NCBI RefSeq assembly: GCF_022811525.1
Contig: NZ_CP063982.1
Span: 2,294,001 to 2,358,000, forward strand
Length of the DNA: 64,000 nucleotides
Source of the DNA: Orrella daihaiensis
GTDB lineage: Bacteria > Pseudomonadota > Gammaproteobacteria > Burkholderiales > Burkholderiaceae_B
Direction: 5' to 3'
A program made the position numbers and the translations under genes. The notes beneath the pieces are model-generated. The model was not told the origin of the DNA, did no database searches, and saw only the letters and a list, made by a program, of their open reading frames with translations. This document shows, in pieces, positions 1 to 6,764 of the stretch (within the stretch, counting starts at the first letter, position 1; each line of letters opens with the position of its first letter).

Positions 1-1091
1 CTGGCTTCAGGATGTCCTTGGAAACAGAAGGCTGGGCGATCGGTCAATTCAAACCCCTGCAAGGTGCCGTCAAATAGCGATATGTGGGTAACGCGCGCAT
101 GGCCAGGCAGCGTTTTTGCATCCACTGCAAATCCATGATTCTGGGCAGTAATAAACACCCGGCCAGAATCGAGATCTTGCACTGGATGGTTTGAACCGTG
201 GTGACCCGTCTTCATTTTGACTGTTGATGCGCCAACCGCTAGACCCATGATCTGGTGTCCCAGACAAATACCGAACAAGGGTATCTTGCGATCCAGAAAA
301 ACCTTGGCTGCCTCAATAGCGTAATCACAGGGATCCGGATCACCCGGACCATTAGATAGAAATACACCATCTGGAGCCATGGCAAGTACTGCGTCTGCGG
401 GTGTCTGAGCCGGAACCACCGTGACTTTGCAGCCACGCTCGACCATCAACCGCAAGATATTGTGCTTAACGCCGAAGTCGTATGCCACAACATGTGGCCC
501 ACTACCGATACCCTGCCCAAAACCCTCGCTGAGCTGCCAAACCGACGAATTCCAGTCATGCTGCTCCTGAGTCGAGACGGTTTTGGCTAGGTCCTGACCG
601 GACATTCCAGGGAAACCTTTCGCCAGCGCCAAAGCCTTTTCAATGTCGTCACCAACAAATAGGCAGGCGCCCTGCGCACCCTTATCGCGCAAAGCGCGGG
701 TCAGTTTTCTGGTGTCAATGCCTGTGATGCCCACCACGCCTTGCGCTTTGAGGTATTCTGGCAATGACTGCTGTGACCTGAAGTTTGAAACGCGCAGGGA
801 CAGATCGCGAATAACCAGTCCGGCTGCATGAATTTTGGTGGATTCGGTGTCTTCATCGTTAACACCGGTGTTGCCGATGTGCGGATAGGTAAGCGTGACC
901 AATTGCCCGCTGTAACTCGGGTCGGTCAGGATTTCCTGGTAGCCAGTCATTGCAGTGTTGAAGACAATTTCGGCAACTGTATGACCAGAGGCCCCGATCG
1001 AATAACCGTGAAATACGGTTCCGTCTGCCAAAGCTAGAATTGCAGGAGGAAACCGATGACGGTCGTCCCCAGGAAAAAGAGATGGCAGCAC
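1..1091 (-). CDS. carA: carbamoyl-phosphate synthase small subunit (partial, C-terminus cut by window edge)
   Basis: Glutamine amidotransferase subunit that supplies ammonia to CarB for carbamoyl phosphate, the precursor of arginine and pyrimidines. The N-terminal CPSase small-chain domain is clear (NTAMTGYQEILTDPSYSG, TLTYPHIGNTGVNDEDTES). It is followed by a class I GATase domain with FLSNGPGDPDPCDYA and the nucleophile in FGICLGHQIMG (Cys near residue 276). The window ends inside the catalytic FQGHPEA motif, so only the last few dozen residues are missing. I place the start at a GTG (1091) because translation from there begins VLPSLFPGDDRHRFPPAILA, like other Burkholderiales CarA proteins; a TTG at 1109 is the only in-frame alternative before a stop. 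carB should lie beyond the left edge. It is divergent from the transaldolase gene, with a 49-bp gap. Confidence 0.97.
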   Translation of the reverse strand, partial: MLPSLFPGDDRHRFPPAILALADGTVFHGYSIGASGHTVAEIVFNTAMTGYQEILTDPSYSGQLVTLTYPHIGNTGVNDEDTESTKIHAAGLVIRDLSLRVSNFRSQQSLPEYLKAQGVVGITGIDTRKLTRALRDKGAQGACLFVGDDIEKALALAKGFPGMSGQDLAKTVSTQEQHDWNSSVWQLSEGFGQGIGSGPHVVAYDFGVKHNILRLMVERGCKVTVVPAQTPADAVLAMAPDGVFLSNGPGDPDPCDYAIEAAKVFLDRKIPLFGICLGHQIMGLAVGASTVKMKTGHHGSNHPVQDLDSGRVFITAQNHGFAVDAKTLPGHARVTHISLFDGTLQGFELTDRPAFCFQGHPEA

Positions 1092-1140
1092 GCTAAACCC
1101 CGGATTCAAAATCGATATTCAAACCTTTCAAGTATAACCT

Positions 1141-2094
1141 ATGCCAACTTTGCTCGATGCACTCAAACAATCCACCACAGTAGTGGCCGACACTGGTGAT
1201 TTTGAGGGGATGAGACGCTTCTCCCCTACTGATGCCACAACCAACCCATCACTGATCCTGAAGGCAGTTCAGTTACCCGCCTACCAGGATTTGCTCGATG
1301 CAGTCACCTCGCAGAGCAAAGGCCTACCCATCGATGAGGTTGTCGACCGCCTGTTAGTCGCCTTCGGCAGCGAGATCCTTAAAATCGTGCCGGGTCGAGT
1401 CTCCACCGAAGTGGACGCACGGCTGTCGTTTGACACGCAAGCCACCATTGAACGAGCACGCCGAATTATTGCCTTTTATAGTGAACACAATGTCGATAAG
1501 TCTCGTGTGCTCATCAAAATAGCCGCCACTTGGGAAGGCATCGAAGCAGCAAAAGTATTGCAGCAAGAAGGCATTGCTTGCAACCTGACATTACTGTTCA
1601 GTCTTGTACAAGCGGTGGCCTGCGCCAATGCGCAGGTTCAACTCATTTCCCCTTTTGTGGGACGCATCTACGACTGGCACAAACAACAGGCTGGCGTTCA
1701 CTGGGATGAAGCTGCGCATTCCGGTGCTAACGATCCCGGGGTGGAGTCGGTCTCGCGAATCTACTCATACTTCAAGACCCACGGGATCACCACGGAAATT
1801 ATGGGGGCAAGTTTCAGGAATATCGGCCAGATCCTAGCGCTGGCAGGTTGCGACCTTCTGACCATCAGCCCCGAACTGCTGACCGAACTTGATGCAGCCG
1901 AAGGTGTGCTCACCTCGCGACTGACCCCTGCCTTTGCCAGCGCCAACGCACCCGAGACCCTGAAACTTGATGAGCCTAGTTTCCGCTTTCTGCTAAACGA
2001 AGATGCGATGGCTACTGACAAACTTGCCCAAGGAATTCGGGCATTTGTAGCTGATGCCCGAAAACTTGATCAGCTTCTGATCGCGCGGCTATAG
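1141..2094 (+). CDS. tal: transaldolase
   Basis: Cytosolic enzyme of the non-oxidative pentose phosphate pathway that moves a dihydroxyacetone unit from sedoheptulose-7-P to glyceraldehyde-3-P. The 317 residues match the TalB-type family length. Visible signatures are TDATTNPSLILKAV near residue 30, the Schiff-base lysine in VLIKIAATWEG (K126), and SPFVGRIYDWHK. The product starts MPTLLDALKQ at the first ATG, 49 bp after the divergent carA start. I see no clear Shine-Dalgarno sequence. A TATAAC hexamer lies only 2 bp before the ATG, too close to act as an ordinary -10 for a leadered message. The crotonase gene follows after 8 bp. Confidence 0.97.
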   Translation: MPTLLDALKQSTTVVADTGDFEGMRRFSPTDATTNPSLILKAVQLPAYQDLLDAVTSQSKGLPIDEVVDRLLVAFGSEILKIVPGRVSTEVDARLSFDTQATIERARRIIAFYSEHNVDKSRVLIKIAATWEGIEAAKVLQQEGIACNLTLLFSLVQAVACANAQVQLISPFVGRIYDWHKQQAGVHWDEAAHSGANDPGVESVSRIYSYFKTHGITTEIMGASFRNIGQILALAGCDLLTISPELLTELDAAEGVLTSRLTPAFASANAPETLKLDEPSFRFLLNEDAMATDKLAQGIRAFVADARKLDQLLIARL

Positions 2095-2102
2095 AACCTG
2101 TC

Positions 2103-2879
2103 ATGGCTCAAGCCCACCCAACCGACGGCATGCCGCAACTGACCCTGGATGGACCGGTGGCAATCATTGAGTTTTGTCGTCCGACTGTGGCTAATCGCTT
2201 GAGCCCCAATGACTTAGAGGTGCTTAACGCTCACATCCAGACGGTTGACCAGAACCCTGAGATTCTTGTTCTGCTACTGAAAGCTCAGGGTAAATACTTT
2301 TGTTCAGGGTATGACATTGGCGCGCTCGGGCAAAGTAGTGCACCAAGTTCACTGTACTTCGGACAAACAGTTGACCGTCTCGAGCAAGCACGACCAGTCA
2401 CCGTTGCAATGATCCAGGGCGGAATCTACGGTGGGGGCACTGATTTGGCGCTTGCCTGTGACTTTCGGATAGGAAGCTTCGATTGCAATATGTTCATGCC
2501 AGCCACGCGATTAGGATTGCACTTTTATCCTGGCGGCTTGAGGCGCTATGTCACCAGACTAGGCATTGACCAAGCCAAACGACTTTTTCTGACTGCTGAA
2601 AAAATTGATGCGTCAGAGATGCTGCGCATTGGTTTTTTGACGGATCTAGTGCCAGCAACGGAACTGGGCATCAAAACACAAGCACTTCTTGAAACGCTAA
2701 CACAAATGGCACCGATCCCATTGCTTGGCGTGAAATCACACCTAAATCAAATTGCCAATAATGATATGGATTTTCAGGCAATTGAAGCCTTGGTGCGGCA
2801 ATCAGAAAGATCTGAGGATTTGTTAGAGGGCGCACGGGCGTTTAAGGAGAGACGGCCACCAAAATTTTCAGGACGATAA
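2103..2879 (+). CDS. enoyl-CoA hydratase/isomerase family protein lacking both catalytic glutamates
   Basis: Crotonase-superfamily protein of 258 residues. The oxyanion-hole segments are present (GKYFCSGYDIGAL near residue 63 and GGIYGGGTDLALACDF near 109). The two acid/base glutamates of classical enoyl-CoA hydratase are not: the GGGCE position reads GGGTD, and the PE position reads MPATRLG. A plain hydratase is therefore unlikely; isomerase, hydrolase or another crotonase chemistry is possible. The next gene is 3-hydroxyisobutyrate dehydrogenase, which could suggest valine catabolism, but 3-hydroxyisobutyryl-CoA hydrolases are usually about 350 residues. ATG 2103 lies 8 bp after transaldolase; ATG 2130 is an alternative start. 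Confidence 0.85.
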   Translation: MAQAHPTDGMPQLTLDGPVAIIEFCRPTVANRLSPNDLEVLNAHIQTVDQNPEILVLLLKAQGKYFCSGYDIGALGQSSAPSSLYFGQTVDRLEQARPVTVAMIQGGIYGGGTDLALACDFRIGSFDCNMFMPATRLGLHFYPGGLRRYVTRLGIDQAKRLFLTAEKIDASEMLRIGFLTDLVPATELGIKTQALLETLTQMAPIPLLGVKSHLNQIANNDMDFQAIEALVRQSERSEDLLEGARAFKERRPPKFSGR

Positions 2880-2938
2880 AGAACACAATAAATCGCTCAA
2901 TCAGAAGCGTGTCTTAACAGTATGGAGGAGGACTTAAC

Positions 2939-3847
2939 ATGAACACTGTCGCTTTTATAGGGTTGGGCAATATGGGTGGACCCATGGCACGCAATCTTAT
3001 CAAGGGAGGTTTGAAGCTACGAGTGTATGACCTGGTGCCATCACTATCAGCACCATTTGCAAACCTCGGTGCTACTGTTTGCGACAGTGCGCAACAAGCG
3101 GTTACCGATGCACATATCGTGATCAGTATGCTGCCTGCCAGTCAGCACGTACAAGCACTCTACCTAGGTGAAGACGGCATACTTAATAAGCTAGCCCCCG
3201 ACACGCTAGTATTAGATTGCAGCACTATCGCGCCTGCGACTAGTCGTCAGTTGGCACAAGCTGCTCACAGACTGAATCTGGATATCATCGATGCACCTGT
3301 CTCCGGTGGCACTCATGGAGCAGCCGCAGGCACGCTAACTTTCATTATTGGGGGGAAACCAGATGCGGTTGAACGGGCGCGCCCCTTATTGGAGCTGATG
3401 GGCAGCAATATCTTTCATGCCGGTGAAGCAGGGGCCGGGCAAGCCGCAAAAATAGCGAACAACATGGTGCTTGGGATTCAAATGATCGCCACAGCTGAGG
3501 CCTTAAACCTCGGTGTAGCCAACGGACTGGACCCCAAAGTTTTATCAGACATTATGACGCGTAGCTCAGGGCGTAATTGGGCAGTTGAAGTCTACAACCC
3601 ATGGCCTGGCGTGATGGAGAACGTACCAGCAGCCAAGAACTATGCCGGTGGGTTTGGTGTGGATTTGATGATCAAGGATCTGGGCTTGGCACTTCAAGCA
3701 GCTGTACAAAGCGATTGCTCTGCCCGCCTTGGTGAACTAGCACATGATCTGTACGCACAACACAGTGAAGATGGTCACGGCAAGCTTGACTTCTCTAGCG
3801 TTTTGAAACTTGTACAAAAAAGTCCGACTAATAAAAAGTCTACTTAG
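2939..3847 (+). CDS. mmsB: 3-hydroxyisobutyrate dehydrogenase family oxidoreductase
   Basis: Member of the beta-hydroxyacid dehydrogenase family, predicted to oxidise 3-hydroxyisobutyrate to methylmalonate semialdehyde with NAD(P), a valine catabolic step. The 302 residues contain the N-terminal Rossmann motif GLGNMGGPMARNL (residues 8-20), the substrate-binding DAPVSGGTHGAAAGT motif, and the catalytic lysine in GAGQAAKIANNMVLG. A strong GGAGGAGG Shine-Dalgarno (2924-2931) precedes ATG 2939. Related family members include tartronate semialdehyde and glyoxylate/succinic semialdehyde reductases, so the substrate is inferred. A glycerate kinase is encoded near 41.7 kb, which keeps tartronate semialdehyde reductase open as an alternative. 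Confidence 0.87.
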   Translation: MNTVAFIGLGNMGGPMARNLIKGGLKLRVYDLVPSLSAPFANLGATVCDSAQQAVTDAHIVISMLPASQHVQALYLGEDGILNKLAPDTLVLDCSTIAPATSRQLAQAAHRLNLDIIDAPVSGGTHGAAAGTLTFIIGGKPDAVERARPLLELMGSNIFHAGEAGAGQAAKIANNMVLGIQMIATAEALNLGVANGLDPKVLSDIMTRSSGRNWAVEVYNPWPGVMENVPAAKNYAGGFGVDLMIKDLGLALQAAVQSDCSARLGELAHDLYAQHSEDGHGKLDFSSVLKLVQKSPTNKKST

Positions 3848-3886
3848 CGAACAGGGTTTAAATTAACCGCTCGCACGTATTGAATA

Positions 3887-4495
3887 CTAGGCTGGCTTGC
3901 GCTCCATCAGCGCCCAAGCCACCGTACCCGCGTCGACGTACTCGATTTCACTACCAGCTGGTACGCCTCTGGCTATCCGGGTAACCGACAGACCCTTGGC
4001 TCGCAACACCTCAGACAAATAATGAGCCGTCGTATCACCTTCGGCAGTGAAATTAGTCGCGAGGATGACTTCCCGCACTAAACCATCACAAGCCCTTTCG
4101 AGTAAACGGGCTAACTGGATCTCATTGGCGCCCATGCCTTCAAGCGGAGCAATACGACCCATCAACACAAAATAAAGACCTTTGTAATTATGTGTTGACT
4201 CAATAATATTCTGGTCAGCTGCCGTTTCCACTACACATAACAAACTCGTGTCACGGTTCGGGCTCACACAGGTAGGACAAATCACTTCTTGCGTAAAACC
4301 ATTGCACTTTTCGCAATGCTGTAAGTTGTTGAGCGCTAGCTCTAGCGCATTGCTGAGGTTATGTGCCGCATCGGGGTCGTGTTGCAAGAGGTGATAAGCC
4401 ATTCGCCTGGCAGTTCGCACACCTACACCCGGTAGTGCACGCAAGGCGTCTACCAACGCAACTAGCGCTTGGGGCTCGGGCAGGTGCGGTTGCAT
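3887..4495 (-). CDS. recR: recombination mediator protein RecR
   Basis: DNA-binding protein that works with RecO (and RecF) to load RecA on single-stranded gaps. The 202-residue length is typical. Features are an N-terminal helix-hairpin-helix (LPGVGVRTARRMAYHL), a four-cysteine zinc motif (CEKCNGFTQEVICPTC, about residues 57-72), and a Toprim domain starting LLCVVETAADQNIIE. It is the last gene of the dnaX-ybaB-recR operon, 3 bp after ybaB, an order common across bacteria. It converges on mmsB with about 39 bp between them and no strong terminator. Confidence 0.98.
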   Translation of the reverse strand: MQPHLPEPQALVALVDALRALPGVGVRTARRMAYHLLQHDPDAAHNLSNALELALNNLQHCEKCNGFTQEVICPTCVSPNRDTSLLCVVETAADQNIIESTHNYKGLYFVLMGRIAPLEGMGANEIQLARLLERACDGLVREVILATNFTAEGDTTAHYLSEVLRAKGLSVTRIARGVPAGSEIEYVDAGTVAWALMERKPA

Positions 4496-4498
4496 AAA

Positions 4499-4825
4499 CT
4501 AGAAAGGCAGTTTCATGCCCGGCGGCAATGGCATGCCAGCGGTCACTGACGCCATTCTCTCCTGAGCGGTGGCTTCAGCCTTGCGCAACGCGTCATTGAA
4601 GGCCGCAGCCACCAGATCTTCCAACATATCCTTGTCTTCACCAAGCAAGCTTGGATCGATCTCAACGCGCTTGACATCATGCCTGCATGACATGGTCACC
4701 TTAACCAGATTACCTCCGGCGGCACCCTCGACTAGCAGGTCAGCAAGTGCCTCCTGAGCTTTCTTTAGATTTTCCTGCATTTGTTGGGCCTGACGCATTA
4801 AGCCGGCCATCTGTCCTTTCATCAT
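4499..4825 (-). CDS. YbaB/EbfC family nucleoid-associated protein
   Basis: Small DNA-binding protein of 108 residues with the family shape: an N-terminal amphipathic helix (MKGQMAGLMRQAQQMQENLK), a central beta segment (GGNLVKVTMSCRHDVKRVEIDP) and a C-terminal helix. YbaB/EbfC homologues form tweezer-like dimers and coat DNA. Start: an upstream in-frame codon would add eight atypical residues, whereas tandem ATGs at 4825 and 4822 are preceded by AAGGACTGAAGAC, a properly spaced Shine-Dalgarno. It lies between dnaX and recR in the same direction, a conserved arrangement. Confidence 0.95.
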   Translation of the reverse strand: MMKGQMAGLMRQAQQMQENLKKAQEALADLLVEGAAGGNLVKVTMSCRHDVKRVEIDPSLLGEDKDMLEDLVAAAFNDALRKAEATAQERMASVTAGMPLPPGMKLPF

Positions 4826-4884
4826 GTCTTCAGTCCTTGAACAACCCACACAAAAACGTAGTCAAACTTAAGTCAACACTCACT

Positions 4885-6567
4885 CTAACCAGACCCATCG
4901 GCCGCACGCACCGATCCAGGTACAACGTGTGCACCAAACCCTTCGATCAATGCGTTCACGAAAGGATCATCGCGCACAATTTCTTCCGCCTCTAGCTGTC
5001 GCTCGCGTGCCTGAGCGTCCGCAATCGACTGGGAGGAAGCCCCCTCGCCCAATTCACCCACCATCAACTTGATCTGAATGGGCCGCCCTAGTGTCTGGGC
5101 AAGCACTTCGGACAAACGTTTAACGTGAGCGCCCTGGGTGAGTGCCTGTGTTGGAACAACTAACGATAACGCATCATCGCTTGCACCCGCGCAGGCCGAC
5201 TGGGTGGCGAGCTGCTGAGCCATACCGGTCAGTGGCAAGCCAACCGCAAAATGAGGCCAATTAAGTACGAATCGCTCATCTAGCTTAATCTGAGTATCTG
5301 GGATTGAATCCTCAAGCGCCTTGGTTTGAGTCTTGTTTTCTGACGCTTGAATCGGAACAGTCGATTGGTCGCTTTGGTTTTTAATGACGCTAGACCGAGC
5401 AGGACTTTGATCAGCTTGGTCGATTTGCTCATACGTCAGAGTTTTTTTTTCAGCCGACGGCTTGGGTTGCATGTCTGATGCATTAACGTCGACAAACGAC
5501 AACATTTTCAGACAAACCATCATAAATCCAGCATATTCATCGGGCGCCAGTGACATCTCCTGGCGACCATGAACAGCAACGGTATAGAACAATTGCAGCA
5601 AATCCGCAGGCATCATCTTTGCCAGTTCACGTTGCTCATCATCTAGTGCATCCAGACTATCCGACTCTGTGGGCACCCGCTGGTGTATGGCTAACTGCGA
5701 CATGAGCACAGCGAGGTCTGCCAGTGCAGCTCGAAACGAAATCCCACGGCTAGCCAACGCATCTGCGACCGCCAAAACACCAGCGGCATCGCCGCTGAGC
5801 AAGGCTTTTAATAACTGGGTCAGATGGGTCTGATCCACGCTACCGAGCATGGTGCGCACAGCCTCAGCACTCAGGTTGGCACTGCTATAAGCGATGGCCT
5901 GATCCGTCAGTGAAAGAGCATCTCGCATGGACCCAGAGGCAGCCTGACCAATTAGCCGCAGAGCTTTGGACTCATAGGGTATACCCTCTTGCGTCAATAC
6001 TTTTTGCAAGTATTCAGCGACCGCCTCAGGTGGCATCTGCTTCAGGTTAAATTGCAGGCACCGCGATAATACCGTGGGGGGAATCTTTTGTGGGTCAGTC
6101 GTCGCCAAAATGAATTTGACATGCGGTGGCGGCTCTTCAAGCGTCTTGAGCATCGCATTAAACGCATGACCAGAGAGCATGTGCACTTCGTCGATCATGT
6201 AAACCTTAAAGCGCCCGACCGCTGGCGCATACACAGCTTGCTCCAGGAGCTGCGTCATTTCCTCAACACCACGGTTCGATGCTGCGTCAAGCTCGACGTA
6301 GTCGACAAAGCGACCACCATCTATTTCAGTGCAAGCTCGACATTGCCCGCAGGCAGTGGCCGTAATGCCAGTTTCACAGTTCAGCGATTTAGCCAAAATT
6401 CGAGACAAGGTGGTTTTACCAACACCACGAGTACCCGTAAAAAGCCAGGCGTGGTGCAACCGACCTGTAGATAAGGCGTGCGTTAACGCTCGGACCACGT
6501 GATCTTGTCCGACCAGGCTCTCGAAATCTCGCGGCCGCCACTTTCGGGCTAGAACTAAATAACTCAT
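4885..6567 (-). CDS. dnaX: DNA polymerase III subunits tau/gamma
   Basis: Clamp-loader ATPase of the replisome. The full-length product is 560 residues, the tau form. Domain I carries the Walker A motif GTRGVGKTT (45-53), a zinc-binding cysteine set (C64, C73, C76, C79), Walker B VYMIDEVHML and the SRC motif PTVLSRCLQF. Domains II and III follow to about residue 370. A low-complexity linker and the tau-specific C-terminus follow (VPTQALTQGAHVKRLSEVLA). At codons 373-376 the gene has nine consecutive A residues (GAA AAA AAA ACT), and both alternative frames stop within five codons, so a short gamma product is likely. The 4.5S RNA gene lies just upstream and ybaB-recR downstream. Confidence 0.97.
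   Translation of the reverse strand: MSYLVLARKWRPRDFESLVGQDHVVRALTHALSTGRLHHAWLFTGTRGVGKTTLSRILAKSLNCETGITATACGQCRACTEIDGGRFVDYVELDAASNRGVEEMTQLLEQAVYAPAVGRFKVYMIDEVHMLSGHAFNAMLKTLEEPPPHVKFILATTDPQKIPPTVLSRCLQFNLKQMPPEAVAEYLQKVLTQEGIPYESKALRLIGQAASGSMRDALSLTDQAIAYSSANLSAEAVRTMLGSVDQTHLTQLLKALLSGDAAGVLAVADALASRGISFRAALADLAVLMSQLAIHQRVPTESDSLDALDDEQRELAKMMPADLLQLFYTVAVHGRQEMSLAPDEYAGFMMVCLKMLSFVDVNASDMQPKPSAEKKTLTYEQIDQADQSPARSSVIKNQSDQSTVPIQASENKTQTKALEDSIPDTQIKLDERFVLNWPHFAVGLPLTGMAQQLATQSACAGASDDALSLVVPTQALTQGAHVKRLSEVLAQTLGRPIQIKLMVGELGEGASSQSIADAQARERQLEAEEIVRDDPFVNALIEGFGAHVVPGSVRAADGSG
5442..5450 (-). other. A9 slippage site in dnaX, predicted to make a gamma-type short subunit
   Basis: On the coding strand there are nine consecutive A residues inside GAA AAA AAA ACT (residues E373-K374-K375-T376). 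After one extra base or a -1 shift the frame reads AAC TCT GAC GTA TGA, adding NSDV and stopping: a 379-residue product. After loss of one base it reads CTC TGA: a 376-residue product. Both products end at the expected boundary after domain III of the clamp-loader subunit. E. coli makes gamma by -1 ribosomal frameshifting on A AAA AAG, and Thermus thermophilus by transcriptional slippage on an A9 run. No clear downstream stem-loop is visible here, which favours transcriptional slippage. Confidence 0.65.
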
Positions 6568-6630
6568 CGCACCTATCTGCGTACGCTGACGCGCGCCATG
6601 TTGTACGGGGCATCCAGATCATGGATGCCA

Positions 6631-6731
6631 GGAGGCGAGCCTTACTCCGGCACTGACTCGGCACGGCTGTGGCTGCTTCGTTCCCGACCTGACCAGTTTC
6701 ACCGCTGAGTCATGCGAAGGGGCCCGCCCGA
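6631..6731 (-). ncRNA. ffs: 4.5S RNA, signal recognition particle RNA (small bacterial type)
   Basis: The minus strand contains the conserved SRP domain IV core CTGGTCAGGTCGGGAACG followed by AAGCAGCC (about 6673-6698), the site bound by Ffh. The ends pair: GGCGGGCC (6728-6721) with GGCTCGCC (6641-6634), allowing one G-U pair. This gives a single long hairpin of about 100 nt, as in small bacterial SRP RNAs. End positions are inferred from this pairing and the promoter, to within a few bases. It lies about 64 nt upstream of dnaX in the same direction. A short GGCATCC/GGATGCC hairpin lies between them without a T-run, so read-through into dnaX is plausible. Confidence 0.9.
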
Positions 6732-6735
6732 AGAC

Positions 6736-6741
6736 ATTCTA
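6736..6741 (-). promoter_or_regulatory. extended -10 element of the 4.5S RNA promoter
   Basis: The minus strand reads TGC TAGAAT, an extended -10 (TGnTAnAAT type). It is placed so that transcription would begin about 6-7 nt downstream, at the 5' arm of the SRP RNA stem. No good -35 is visible at 17 bp, as is common for extended -10 promoters. This is a sequence match only. Confidence 0.5.
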
Positions 6742-6764
6742 GCAGGCTCAGTGTGCTGCCCCGT

